Assembly (NCBI RefSeq): GCF_019355055.1
Contig: NZ_CP048411.1
Location: forward strand, 4,201,001 to 4,265,000
Origin: Pseudomonas sp. MTM4
GTDB taxonomy: Bacteria; Pseudomonadota; Gammaproteobacteria; Pseudomonadales; Pseudomonadaceae
Length of the DNA: 64,000 nt
Reading direction: 5' to 3'
Part shown: piece by piece, positions 34,508 through 43,040 of the stretch
Layout: every line of letters starts with the position of its first letter
How positions within the stretch are numbered: the stretch's first letter is position 1
Made by a program: the position numbers and the translations under genes
The notes under the pieces: model-generated
What the model saw: only the letters and a program-made list of their open reading frames with translations
The model's database searches: none
What the model was told of the DNA's origin: nothing

Positions 34508-35773
34508 CTAGCCGGCCACCAGCTGCGTCAGTGCATGCAGCACCAGTCCGACCAATCCACCAACCAGCGTGCCGTTGATGCGGATGTACTGCAGGTCCTT
34601 GCCCACACTCTGCTCCATCTGCTCGACCAACTCGCGGCTTTCCCAGTTCTCTACACGCTGGGCAATGTAATGGCCGATCTTGCCGCGATAGCGCTCGAGC
34701 ATTGCCGGTGCGGCCGCCATCAACTGCTCGTTGATCCAGCTGCGCATGGTGGCATCTGCTGCCAGCGAGTCGCCGAGGCCCTGGGTCAGCTTGACGATAC
34801 GCGTGCCGATGCGTGAGTCCGGACTGTCCAGATCGGTCTCCAGCCAATCGGTCAGCTCTTGCCAGAGCGTCCGGATGTAACCAGTGGTGGCGGGATGCTC
34901 CAGCAGTTGAGCGACGATGCGTTCGATCTCTAGCCGATAGTCAGGGTCGTGCTTGAGCCGCTCGATGTATTCCCCGACATGCTCGTCGAAACGCTCACGC
35001 AAAGGATGCTCGGGATCGTTCGCCACCTCGGCGATCACTGCCGAAACCCCATCGACGAACTTATTCGCCGACCAGCCACCGACGGCCTTGCCCAGACCAA
35101 GGTAACGCAGGGTTCGAACCTCGGCGGTGATGGCGTCAGCGACCAGTGCGCGGGTGTCGTCGTCCTGCAATAGCGCGTCGAGCTTGATCAGCGCTTCGTC
35201 GAGCATCGCCTGGTGTTTGCCTTGGCGGGTGAGCATTTCCAGCACCTGTCCGCATACCGGTGCGAGGTCGATCTTGCGCACACGGTTGATCAGCTTGGCC
35301 TGGACGAAGGCCTGCACACGCTCGTCATGTAGGGACTCGACGCCGAAACGTGCCATGCCGGTGAGCTGCCGGCCGACCGCAGCGGCGTTGTCTGGATGGC
35401 GCAGCCAATTGGCCAGGCGCCCGCCAAGATCCAGCGCTTCCAGCTTGGCCAGTACCAGTGGTGTGGACAGGAAATGGGTGGTGATGAAGGTCGACAGGTT
35501 CTGCCCGATGCGCGCCTTGCTGCGCGGGATGATCGCCGTGTGCGGGATCGGCAGACCGAGCGGGTGACGGAACAGGGCGGTGACGGCGAACCAGTCGGCA
35601 ATGGCACCGACCATCGCGGCTTCGGCGAACGAGGCGAGGTAGCCCCAGGCCGGATGACGTGGCTCCATGGCGGTGGCGATGATGTAGAGCAGGGCGGCGA
35701 GCAGCAGGAGCAGGCCAGCGACCAGCTTCATGCGTGCAACCGGTGATTGCCAGCGGCTGTGCAGAGGGCTCAT
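34508..35773 (-). CDS. DUF445 (YjiN-like) membrane protein
   Basis: The protein has 421 residues. Two N-terminal membrane helices lie at about 15-35 (MKLVAGLLLLLAALLYIIAT) and in the AEAAMVGAIADWFAVTALFRHP region. The latter is the DUF445 signature, followed by IPHTAIIPRSKARIGQNLSTFI. A long helical domain follows, and a final hydrophobic segment GTLVGGLVGLVLHALTQL. It is an inner-membrane protein of unknown function. ATG at 35773 has GAGGA six bases upstream; the frame extends upstream without homology. It is separated by the REP cluster from the convergent HIT gene. Confidence 0.87.
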   Translation of the reverse strand: MSPLHSRWQSPVARMKLVAGLLLLLAALLYIIATAMEPRHPAWGYLASFAEAAMVGAIADWFAVTALFRHPLGLPIPHTAIIPRSKARIGQNLSTFITTHFLSTPLVLAKLEALDLGGRLANWLRHPDNAAAVGRQLTGMARFGVESLHDERVQAFVQAKLINRVRKIDLAPVCGQVLEMLTRQGKHQAMLDEALIKLDALLQDDDTRALVADAITAEVRTLRYLGLGKAVGGWSANKFVDGVSAVIAEVANDPEHPLRERFDEHVGEYIERLKHDPDYRLEIERIVAQLLEHPATTGYIRTLWQELTDWLETDLDSPDSRIGTRIVKLTQGLGDSLAADATMRSWINEQLMAAAPAMLERYRGKIGHYIAQRVENWESRELVEQMEQSVGKDLQYIRINGTLVGGLVGLVLHALTQLVAG

Positions 35774-35914
35774 GCGATTCCTCTTGATGGCGGCGGATGA
35801 TGAAACGAGGCGGTGTCGGCCGGCGGGCCGACGGGTCTGCCCATACAGCACAGACCCGTTTGGGCGGGAGCGGGTTCGATGAGCCCGCTTGTTGCGCGTG
35901 GTGAAAGGAGCGGC

Positions 35915-36307
35915 TTATTCCTCGTCGTCTTCTTCGCGTAGCAGTACGTAGGTGCCGTCAGCCAGGCGCTCGCAGATATAGAACATGGAAATCGTACCGT
36001 CCTGCTCGGTCACGGCGGCGTAATCATCCGCCTCGACGGTGAAGTAGCCCTTGGAGTCGGCGCCTGCTTCGCTGGCGAATACGGCGGTGAAGAACGCGTC
36101 TTCAGGCATGCCGTCGAAGTAGTCGGCGCGCTCCTTGGCATCCCACTCGGCCGGCGGCTCGAAGTTGCCGGTGATGATGACGCGGGCATCGCCCATGTCC
36201 TGCTCTTCGCCGTCCGGGTCCGATTCGTGGGCGCGGTAGATGGTGCAGCTCAGGGCATTCGCGTCGGCCAGAATGCTGTCGCGCGTGTATTGATGGGTGG
36301 CAGGCAT
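35915..36307 (-). CDS. Acidic hypothetical protein
   Basis: The protein has 130 residues and is strongly acidic, especially at the end (LLREEDDEE). No signal peptide or membrane segment is visible. Patterns include LSCTIYRAHESDPDGEEQDMGDARVIITGNFEPPAEWDAKERADYF and AFFTAVFASEAGADSKGYFTVEADDY as successive segments of one small alpha/beta domain. I do not recognise the family. A coding function is supported by the long frame, codon use and a start near a weak GGAG-like site. It is divergent from the small acidic gene at 36506. Confidence 0.65.
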   Translation of the reverse strand: MPATHQYTRDSILADANALSCTIYRAHESDPDGEEQDMGDARVIITGNFEPPAEWDAKERADYFDGMPEDAFFTAVFASEAGADSKGYFTVEADDYAAVTEQDGTISMFYICERLADGTYVLLREEDDEE

Positions 36308-36505
36308 GGAGCGGCTCCGGTGCAGGTGGGATTGCGAGGCAGTGTGGTGGAGTCCTTGGGCGGCTGCAATCGCAAGTTGAGCGGGGCGGCGGATTCTTTT
36401 TTGTCACGGCGTGATGAGCGACCGCCGGCAAGCACACGGATGAACGCCCTCCAGCTGGGACGGTTCCAATTGATAGAACCCATCGGGCCATATAACGAGG
36501 TCGCC

Positions 36506-36655
36506 ATGAACCAGAACCATCAGGATCACTCCGAGCACGAGATGCCCGCCGAGGAATCGCCGGACGTCACCATGACCGATAGCGGCGAGAAGGAGCCGGG
36601 CGAGGATCCGGACTTCGACGACAGTGAAATCGACGGCGACGAAGATCGCGGCTGA
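36506..36655 (+). CDS. Small acidic protein of 49 residues
   Basis: The frame begins at ATG 36506, with GAGG five bases upstream. The product is almost wholly disordered in composition: MNQNHQDHSEHEMPAEESP, then runs of Asp and Glu to EDRG. It has no hydrophobic core. Such peptides are common next to stress genes in pseudomonads but have no assigned role. It lies 50 bases before a DUF2188-like gene on the same strand and may be cotranscribed. The clear ribosome-binding site supports it. Confidence 0.55.
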   Translation: MNQNHQDHSEHEMPAEESPDVTMTDSGEKEPGEDPDFDDSEIDGDEDRG

Positions 36656-36705
36656 CCCGATCCTCCGAGCGCAGCTGAGTCTGCGCTCGCTACTAGGAGC
36701 GTTCC

Positions 36706-36927
36706 ATGGACAAATATCACGTAAACCCCACCCCGATGGGATGGGAACTGACCGATCCGCAATCCCAGGAAACGTTGCTACGTACCCTGACCAAGGATGA
36801 AATGCTGAGCGAACTGGACCAGTTCATGGCAGGCAAGACGGCTTCGGTCGAGGTTTACAGGCGCGACGGAGGGCTCGAGGAAGAGCGGCCTTATCCCGGT
36901 AGCAGCCATCCGATATCGACCCGCTAG
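36706..36927 (+). CDS. DUF2188-like small protein
   Basis: The protein has 73 residues. The beta-hairpin start DKYHVNPTPMGWELTDP, followed by a helix (TKDEMLSELDQFMAGK) and the strand SVEVYRRDGGLEEERPYPG, matches the DUF2188 pattern of YHVxPxxxGWxV proteins. Function is unknown. TAGGAG lies six bases before the ATG. A repeat-like CTGCTAG remnant (AGCAGACCGTTGAATAACTACTCCAACGGCCTGCT is the span 36928-36962) follows and can form an imperfect hairpin after the stop. Confidence 0.65.
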   Translation: MDKYHVNPTPMGWELTDPQSQETLLRTLTKDEMLSELDQFMAGKTASVEVYRRDGGLEEERPYPGSSHPISTR

Positions 36928-36962
36928 CAGACCGTTGAATAACTACTCCAACGGCCTGCTAG
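36928..36962. terminator. Hairpin after the DUF2188-like gene
   Basis: AGCAGACCGTTG and CAACGGCCTGCT are near-perfect inverted arms around the loop AATAACTACTC, directly after the TAG stop. The T tract is weak. The position supports transcription termination between the DUF2188-like gene and the lipoprotein gene. Confidence 0.5.
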
Positions 36963-37045
36963 ATAGTGATCGCAGCATCTTTTGCGCACGGCGAGCGAGC
37001 AAACCTGTCATACCATCACCGCTTCGCTTATCTGGAGAAACCCGT

Positions 37046-37474
37046 ATGCGCTTGCTCCTTGTCCTCGTTCCTCTTCTGGCTCTGGCCGGCTGTTCGTCTT
37101 GGCAAGCTGACCCAGAAGACATTAAACCCGTGCCGCAAGAGCGCTTGCGCGGCTATCAGACACCTGTCGCCAATGGCGGTGAGCTGGTGGTGACGCGTGA
37201 TTTCGGCCTGCGTGGGGGCGGGTGCTACGTGGCGCTGATGGTGGACCGCAAGCTCGCCGCGCGCGTGCATGTCGGCGAGCAGGTGCGGTTGCAGGTGCCG
37301 GCGGGGATGCGCATTGTCAGCATCGAGTCCGATCCGGAGGACGATACCCTGTGTGGCAAAGGCAATCTGCTGCGCGAAAAGGCGGCGCGGGTCGAGACTG
37401 GCGAGACGCTGCACTTTCGCATCAGTGCCGACAATCGTATTGGCTTCGACATCCAGCAGGTCGAGGTCAAATAG
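37046..37474 (+). CDS. Small outer-membrane lipoprotein of unknown function
   Basis: The protein has 142 residues. The lipobox LALAGC is near residue 16, after MRLLLVLVPL. The mature part contains TRDFGLRGGGCYVALMVDRKLAARVHVGEQVRLQVPAG in successive strands, then TLCGKGNLLREKAARVETGE and FRISADNRIGFDIQQVEVK. Two mature cysteines may pair. The overall pattern suggests a small beta sandwich. The residue after the lipid cysteine is Ser, so outer-membrane sorting is expected. ATG at 37046 has GGAG about nine bases upstream. I do not recognise a named family. Confidence 0.75.
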   Translation: MRLLLVLVPLLALAGCSSWQADPEDIKPVPQERLRGYQTPVANGGELVVTRDFGLRGGGCYVALMVDRKLAARVHVGEQVRLQVPAGMRIVSIESDPEDDTLCGKGNLLREKAARVETGETLHFRISADNRIGFDIQQVEVK

Positions 37475-37513
37475 CGACTCCTCGCCAACGCGGTAAACGT
37501 CCAGGTTGCCGCG

Positions 37514-37528
37514 TTTCACATGGTGAAA
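37514..37528. promoter_or_regulatory. Palindrome TTTCACATGGTGAAA upstream of the hydrolase gene
   Basis: A perfect palindrome with 6-bp arms (TTTCAC/GTGAAA) and a 3-base centre lies in the 215-base gap before the alpha/beta hydrolase gene, about 160 bases upstream of its start. It has the form of a dimeric repressor site. The cognate protein is unknown. Confidence 0.35.
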
Positions 37529-37689
37529 TAATCGCCCTGTATCCTCGACGAACCCTTACGCGGCTTCTGGACTCCCATCTAGTCAGAACCGTTGTGCTTG
37601 AGCCTTTGCTGGCCAGCTTTTGCTGTCGCCACGGCTCCCAGCGAATCCCAATGACCTCGCGGCACGTTGCCGCTACAAGGAGTCGATGC

Positions 37690-38700
37690 GTGAAGAAAGT
37701 CATGCCCTCGTTGATGTTTGCCGCCGGCCTCGCGCTGGTCCCCTCGCTGCATGCCGAGCAGCGGCCGGTCTATGGACCGCAGATGGAAGGCTTCAGCTAT
37801 CCGCATCCCATCGAGCGCTACGAGTTCTCATCGCAGGAGAAGGCGCTGTCCATGGCTTATATGGATGTCGAGCCCGAGGGAAAGGCCAATGGCCGCACCG
37901 TTGTGCTGCTACACGGCAAGAATTTCTGCGCCGCGACTTGGCAAGAAACCATCGCGGTGCTTTCCCAAAATGGCTACCGGGTGATTGCGCCGGACCAGAT
38001 CGGCTTTTGCAGCTCCAGCAAACCGCAGGGCTATCAGTTCAGCTTCTCTCAGCTGGCGCATAACACCCAGGCGCTGCTGCAATCACTGGACGTGGATCGG
38101 GCCACCGTTATCGGCCACTCAATGGGCGGCATGCTGGCGGCGCGGTTTGCGCTGAACTATCCGAACATGGTCGAGCAGTTGGTGCTGGTCAATCCGATCG
38201 GCCTGGAAGACTGGCAGGCCGAAGGCGTGCCTTACGCGCCGATCGATCAGCTGTACCAGGGCGAACTGAAAACCGACTTCGACAAGATCAAGGCCTATCA
38301 AAAGAAGTTCTACTACAACGGCAACTGGAAGCCCGAGTACGACCGTTGGGTGAACATGCTGGCGGGCATGTATGCCGGGGAGGGCAAGGAGATCGTTGCC
38401 TGGAACCAGGCGCAGACGTCAGAAATGCTATTTACCCAGCCGGTCATCCATGAGTTCGAGAAGATTAGCATGCCGACGCTGTTGCTCATTGGTGGCAAGG
38501 ACCGCACCGCACCCGGCGCCAACCGCGCGCCCGAGGAAGTGGCGCAACGCCTTGGCAACTACCCGGAGCTGGGCCGGCAGGCCGCCGCACTGATTCCCGA
38601 TGCCACGCTGGTCCCATTCCCCGAGCTTGGCCATTCACCGCAGGTCGAGGCGCCGCAGGTGTTTCACAAGGCGTTGCTGAATGGGCTCCGGGCGCGCTGA
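37690..38700 (+). CDS. Exported alpha/beta hydrolase
   Basis: The protein has 336 residues from GTG at 37690, with AAGGAG seven bases upstream. A signal peptide follows (KKVMPSLMFAAGLALVPS). The fold is a standard alpha/beta hydrolase: HGKNFCAATW (oxyanion region), DQIGFCSSSKP, nucleophile elbow GHSMGG, acid in LLLIGGKDRTAPG, and histidine in FPELGHSPQVEAP. Reading frames further upstream in the same register overlap the lipoprotein gene and are not coding. The substrate is unknown; the enzyme should act in the periplasm. A hairpin follows at 38711. Confidence 0.87.
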   Translation: MKKVMPSLMFAAGLALVPSLHAEQRPVYGPQMEGFSYPHPIERYEFSSQEKALSMAYMDVEPEGKANGRTVVLLHGKNFCAATWQETIAVLSQNGYRVIAPDQIGFCSSSKPQGYQFSFSQLAHNTQALLQSLDVDRATVIGHSMGGMLAARFALNYPNMVEQLVLVNPIGLEDWQAEGVPYAPIDQLYQGELKTDFDKIKAYQKKFYYNGNWKPEYDRWVNMLAGMYAGEGKEIVAWNQAQTSEMLFTQPVIHEFEKISMPTLLLIGGKDRTAPGANRAPEEVAQRLGNYPELGRQAAALIPDATLVPFPELGHSPQVEAPQVFHKALLNGLRAR

Positions 38701-38710
38701 TGATTGTTGC

Positions 38711-38735
38711 GCTGGCAGCGCGTCGTGCTGCCAGC
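38711..38735. terminator. Hairpin between convergent hydrolase and kinase genes
   Basis: GCTGGCAGC, seven bases, GCTGCCAGC form a perfect 9-bp stem 10 bases after the hydrolase stop and before the kinase stop on the other strand. No T tract is seen. Confidence 0.5.
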
Positions 38736-38821
38736 ACTGGCGAACGTTGCGGCCATCGCAACTGTGCCTGGGTCAACTGCCTTAATGAGTAACCGCTACG
38801 CTGTCGTCCCGCGCCCGGCGC

Positions 38822-39820
38822 TCAGTAGGGAAAGCTGATGGTGACCTGCGCGCCGTTCTGGTTGCGCCGTATGACGGTCGCCTTGAAGCTTCGCGCCAGC
38901 GCCCCGATCAGCTCCATGCCCTTGGCTCCGCCGCGTGGGACGTCGTCGGCGAGGGCTTCTTCGCTGAAACCACGGCCTTGATCGGCGACGCAGATTTCAG
39001 CCATTCCCGGCCCGGTCTGCTTGACGGTGAGAAACACGCGATCCACTCCGCCGTGCTTGATGGCATTGATCATCAGCTCATTGACGATCAAACCGAGGTT
39101 GGAAGCGGTCTGGAACGGGACCTTAACGCTCTGCGCCTCGGTCACCAGGGTGGCGCTTTCGCCGCTCTCGATGCTCAAAACATTGCGTGCCAGATTGGGC
39201 AGGTATTCGGCGAGGTCCACCGTACCGCTGCTGTATTTGTGCAACTCGTTCTGCACCGCGCCGACACCGTGAATGCGGCTGATCGCACCCTGTAGCAGGG
39301 TCTTCGCTTCATCCCCGCGGGCGCGGTTCTTGGATAACTGCAGGAAGGAAATGATCAGCTGCAGGTTGTTTTTGACCCGATGGTTGAGCTCTGCCAGCAA
39401 TACCCGCTGGTGCTCCTCAAGGTCGCGCTGCTCGGTGATATCGATGCAGCTGCCGAAATAACCAGCGAATTCGCCATTGCGAAAGAAGGGCGCGCCGTTG
39501 TCCAGAAACCAGCGGTAAACGCCATCGCTACGGCGCAGCCGGTAGGGCATGGTGAAGGACTCACGGGCATCGAAGGCATTCGTATAGGTTGCCACGCAGC
39601 GGTCGAAATCCTCTGGATGGACGTCGTCCGTCCAGCCATAGCCGAACAGTTGTTCTTGAGTCTTGCCGGAAAAATCCTGCCAGGGTTTGTTGAACCAGTC
39701 GCAGAGCTTGTCTGTGCGTGATCGCCAGATCATCACAGGGGCGTTGTCCGCCAGTTCGCGAAACTCGCGCTCACCCATGCCATCGATCTGCCCGCTCGCA
39801 ATGCTGTCCGTTTGGTTCAT
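38822..39820 (-). CDS. PAS-domain sensor histidine kinase, HisKA_2 type
   Basis: The protein has 332 residues and no membrane helix. A PAS domain at about 17-132 begins FRELADNAPVMIWRSRTDKL and ends GSCIDITEQRDLEEHQ with a PAC segment. The dimerisation domain LLAELNHRVKNNLQLIISFL holds the phospho-acceptor His at about 147. The ATPase domain has NLGLIVNELMINAIKHGG and DQGRGFSEE. This is the HisKA_2 class of cytoplasmic kinases, often light- or redox-responsive. No flavin-binding LOV cysteine motif is seen. ATG at 39820 has AAGGA eight bases upstream, 11 bases after the receiver gene's stop. The pair should form one operon. Confidence 0.9.
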   Translation of the reverse strand: MNQTDSIASGQIDGMGEREFRELADNAPVMIWRSRTDKLCDWFNKPWQDFSGKTQEQLFGYGWTDDVHPEDFDRCVATYTNAFDARESFTMPYRLRRSDGVYRWFLDNGAPFFRNGEFAGYFGSCIDITEQRDLEEHQRVLLAELNHRVKNNLQLIISFLQLSKNRARGDEAKTLLQGAISRIHGVGAVQNELHKYSSGTVDLAEYLPNLARNVLSIESGESATLVTEAQSVKVPFQTASNLGLIVNELMINAIKHGGVDRVFLTVKQTGPGMAEICVADQGRGFSEEALADDVPRGGAKGMELIGALARSFKATVIRRNQNGAQVTISFPY

Positions 39821-39831
39821 GTTCCGGGTCC

Positions 39832-40260
39832 TTAACAATCGCTGGCGCGGCCAGGGGAAAAGATTTCCAGTGAAGCCGGCACGCGTATCGGCAACACCGG
39901 GCCGCCATTGAGCATCGCCTGCGCGATGCTTACGCTGAGCGCCAGGTCGCCTGGCTCGTACGGCTTACGCAACAAGCCTAGCGCGGCATCGGCGTTACTG
40001 CGCGCCGCCTCGAGCTGACCGCTGACGAACACCGAGGCGATACCGTGCAGCTTCAGCAGGCTACGGGCGAGCGATATGCCTTCATCATGTCCTGCAAGGT
40101 TGATATCGACGAGTGCAATGTCGGCGCTCTGGGTTTCGGCGAGGGCCATGGCTTGCTCGTCGTCATAGGCAGGACCGACGATCTGGTGACCCTCGTCCTC
40201 CAACGCTGAGGCGGCTATCAGCGCGAGAATGGGATCGTCTTCAACCAACAGGATACGCAT
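39832..40260 (-). CDS. Stand-alone response-regulator receiver protein
   Basis: The protein has 142 residues and contains only a receiver domain: acidic pair at residues 8-9, phospho-acceptor Asp52 in ALVDINLAG, Ser80 (VFVSGQ) and Lys99 (LLRKPYEPGDL). A short C-terminal tail follows without a DNA-binding domain. ATG at 40260 has AGGA five bases upstream. It is the first gene of a two-gene unit with the PAS-HisKA_2 kinase. Such lone receivers usually modulate the kinase or act in a phosphorelay with other proteins. Confidence 0.9.
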   Translation of the reverse strand: MRILLVEDDPILALIAASALEDEGHQIVGPAYDDEQAMALAETQSADIALVDINLAGHDEGISLARSLLKLHGIASVFVSGQLEAARSNADAALGLLRKPYEPGDLALSVSIAQAMLNGGPVLPIRVPASLEIFSPGRASDC

Positions 40261-40682
40261 GGCTTCCTTTTCGATATCGAAGGAGAGTGGCAACCGTCCT
40301 GTGGCCTCATGTACTGGCAGACGGCAGGGCGCGAAGTGTAGCAACGACAGCGCGCCGGACGTGACCGCTGGCTGTGCGATGGTGGCCACTTAGAGGGCGA
40401 ATGATGGCACCAGTTCCGTGAAGGTTCGCTAGCTGGTGATGTTTGCCGTGTGCGCGGATTTGGAAGTTCGTCGGCGTCCTTCGACAGCCTTTTATAGCCG
40501 CGTTCTGTGCCTGAGGCCCAGGCCATGCTTTGCTTGCTATGGTGGGCCGGGCAGCGCCTTGCTTAGCCCACCAGAATCTCTATCTCGCCATCTTGTAGCG
40601 GCCGGTGCGGTGAGAGGCGGCTGTCGTCCCAACAGGTTCTACGGCTGTGCTGGCCAAAATCCGTCCGAGCGGGCAAGGTTGC
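40261..40682. other. 422-base divergent intergenic region with a degenerate REP
   Basis: The region lies between the divergent receiver and alpha/beta hydrolase genes. At 40541-40572 it holds GGTGGGC ... GCCCACC arms like those of the GTAGGGTGGGC REP family, but without the GTAG head and with a longer centre. No gene with a ribosome-binding site is seen, and no clear operator. Confidence 0.45.
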
Positions 40683-41651
40683 ATGAGGCCCACGGAGCGA
40701 CGATCAGCTATGCCCAAGCACATCCTTCTGCCGTGCCGCGATGGTTATCAGCTCGCCGCGCAACTCTGGCTACCGCCGGGCGAGGCGCGCGGCTCGGTGA
40801 TCGTCAGTAGCGCGACCGGCGTGCTGGCGCGCTACTACGCCCGGTACGCCGGCTTCCTGCGCGAGCAGGGCTACACAGTGCTGACCTATGACTACCGCGG
40901 CATCGGTGGTTCTCGGCCGGCGAATTTGCGTGGCGCAGGCATCCGCTGGCGCGACTGGGGCGATTACGATTTCGATGCGGCCGTGCGCTGGATGCGCCAG
41001 CGCGACCCGGACGGGTTGCTGGTTGCGGTGGGGCACAGTATTGGCGGCTTCATGCCGGGTTTTGCCAGGGCCGCGACCGAGGTCGATCGCTTTCTCAGCG
41101 TCGGTGCGCAATATGCTTACTGGCGTGATTATGCTCCCGCGCAGCGCTGGCAGATGTTCGCCAGATGGCATCTGTTCATGCCAGCTGTGACCGCGCTGTA
41201 CGGTTATTTTCCCGGACGGCGGCTGGGCTGGCTGGAAGACCTGCCCGCGGGTGTCGCCCACGAATGGGCGTTTCGCCGGGCCCGGTTGGAGGCCAGCTAT
41301 CCATTAAACGAGCGCGACGAAGTACTGCAGCGCTTTGCGGCGATTCGTGCGCCGATATTGGCGGTCAGCGTGACTGACGACGAGTACGGAACCCCTCCGG
41401 CCCTTCGCCGTGGCCTTGATTACTACCGCAACAGCCACAGGCAGCACGTCCAGCTCAGCCCGGAGGCGTTGGGCATGCAGAAGGTCGGGCACTTCGATCT
41501 GTTCCGTGAGCGGCACCGCGACGGCTTCTGGCAATCGACGCTGGAGTGGATCGGTAAGGGCCACAATCCCTGGCCACTGTTCGAAGCCCTTGCGCCTGAA
41601 GCGCCGGCCATCGTCGAGCTTGTTACCGACCCCGCTGCCGATCCGGGTTGA
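40683..41651 (+). CDS. Alpha/beta hydrolase (serine aminopeptidase S33-like)
   Basis: The protein has 322 residues with no signal peptide. The fold elements are ILLPCRDGYQLAAQLWLPPG, YDYRGIGGSRP, the nucleophile elbow VGHSIGGF, the acid region VSVTDDEYGTPPA and the histidine in VGHFDLFRE. It resembles the predicted alpha/beta hydrolases with a serine aminopeptidase-type fold. The start is uncertain: ATG at 40683 has AAGG five bases upstream, while ATG at 40710 begins just before the conserved core. Function is unknown. It is monocistronic by position. Confidence 0.8.
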   Translation: MRPTERRSAMPKHILLPCRDGYQLAAQLWLPPGEARGSVIVSSATGVLARYYARYAGFLREQGYTVLTYDYRGIGGSRPANLRGAGIRWRDWGDYDFDAAVRWMRQRDPDGLLVAVGHSIGGFMPGFARAATEVDRFLSVGAQYAYWRDYAPAQRWQMFARWHLFMPAVTALYGYFPGRRLGWLEDLPAGVAHEWAFRRARLEASYPLNERDEVLQRFAAIRAPILAVSVTDDEYGTPPALRRGLDYYRNSHRQHVQLSPEALGMQKVGHFDLFRERHRDGFWQSTLEWIGKGHNPWPLFEALAPEAPAIVELVTDPAADPG

Positions 41652-41894
41652 TGCCGGGGATATTAATTCCACGCAACCTCTTGGCGCTCCATGGGTTATG
41701 CACGTGAACGCGCAGTTTTCGCTCAGTCCGTGGCGTTCAGATAGCAAGCCGACCAAGCAGGTACCTATTGGGTGCTTGCCATCGGTAGATTCGGATGAAT
41801 GAAACGGTTCAGGGAAACCCTCGCAAGAACCTAGGGTCGCTAGACAGACGCCCTTCCTTTTGGCGGCTGTCTATCAACGCTACGGAGGTTTCGC

Positions 41895-43025
41895 ATGTAC
41901 CGTCGCTCCTTTATCTCGACCGCTGCGCTAGGCGGAATTGGGCTCGCCTTGTCGCCTATGCTGGCGTATGCCCAAGCGCGGACCGACAGCACACAGGCAA
42001 GCCAGTCGCCCAATAGCCTGCCGATGAACAGCGGCAATCATGAGCGGTACCGGCCGTTGTATCGCTTCGGTCTCGGTGGTGCGATCGGGCTGGGTGATAT
42101 GCGCCGTGAGATGTCCGAGCAGCAGGCGCTGATGTTGTTGCAGGAGGCCTGGAAACTCGGGGTTCGCTACTACGACACTTCACCCTGGTATGGTCTCGGG
42201 CTCAGCGAGCGACGGCACGCCATGCTGCTCTCTGCTCGAGAGCATGACGCCTACATACTGTCGACCAAGGTAGGCCGTCTGCTGAAGCCTGAACCCGGCT
42301 ATTCGCACGACGACTGGAAGGGCGTCAGCAATTTCAACTACGAGTATGACTACACCGCAGCCGGTACCCGCCGCTCCATTGAAGACAGCCTGCAGCGCAT
42401 GGGCGTGCCCAGCCTGGATGTGGTGTTCATACACGACCTGTCGCCAGACAATGTCGACATGGGCGAAGGCTGGAAAGAACACTTTGAAGTGGCGGTCAAA
42501 GGTGCAATGCCAGAGCTGGTAAAAATGCGCGAAGAGGGACTGATCAAGGCGTGGGGCATGGGGGTCAACACGTTGCCGCCTGCGCTTGGTGCCATTGAAC
42601 GGTCAGATCCGGACATCATTCTTTCCGCTACCCAGTATTCACTGCTCAAGCACAAGGATACGCTGAATCAGTTATTTCCCGCGGCGGAAAAACAAGGCGT
42701 CTCGATAGTCGTCGGAGCGCCGCTCAATTCCGGGTATCTGGCTGGTAATGACTATTTCAATTACAGCCAGGACGTACCGCCCGAGATTCAGCACAAGCGT
42801 GAACGCTATCGTCAGTTGGCCCGCGAGCACCAAGTGGATCTGCGTACTGCGGCGTTACAATTTGCCAACGCACCCTCGGTGGTATCGGCGATCATTCCCG
42901 GCGCAAGTAAGCCCGAGCATGTGCGTGAGAACGTAGCATCGATGTCCGACCAGGTGACGGGCGAGTTCTGGTCGGCAGCCAAACAAGCCGGATTGATCGA
43001 AGAGAACGCACCGACTCCCAGTTGA
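41895..43025 (+). CDS. Tat-exported aldo/keto reductase
   Basis: The protein has 376 residues. A twin-arginine signal is at the start (MYRRSFISTAALGGIGLALS). An aldo/keto reductase TIM barrel follows, with the catalytic tetrad Asp94, Tyr99, Lys125 and His180 (DTSPWYGLG, STKVGR, FIHDL). It is nearest the D-threo-aldose 1-dehydrogenase / pyridoxal dehydrogenase branch. ATG at 41895 has GGAGG upstream. NAD(P) enzymes folded in the cytoplasm and exported by Tat with bound cofactor are known, for example glucose-fructose oxidoreductase. Substrate is unknown. A lipoprotein hydrolase gene is convergent downstream, 15 bases away. Confidence 0.87.
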   Translation: MYRRSFISTAALGGIGLALSPMLAYAQARTDSTQASQSPNSLPMNSGNHERYRPLYRFGLGGAIGLGDMRREMSEQQALMLLQEAWKLGVRYYDTSPWYGLGLSERRHAMLLSAREHDAYILSTKVGRLLKPEPGYSHDDWKGVSNFNYEYDYTAAGTRRSIEDSLQRMGVPSLDVVFIHDLSPDNVDMGEGWKEHFEVAVKGAMPELVKMREEGLIKAWGMGVNTLPPALGAIERSDPDIILSATQYSLLKHKDTLNQLFPAAEKQGVSIVVGAPLNSGYLAGNDYFNYSQDVPPEIQHKRERYRQLAREHQVDLRTAALQFANAPSVVSAIIPGASKPEHVRENVASMSDQVTGEFWSAAKQAGLIEENAPTPS

Positions 43026-43040
43026 CGATGCTGCGGCGCT

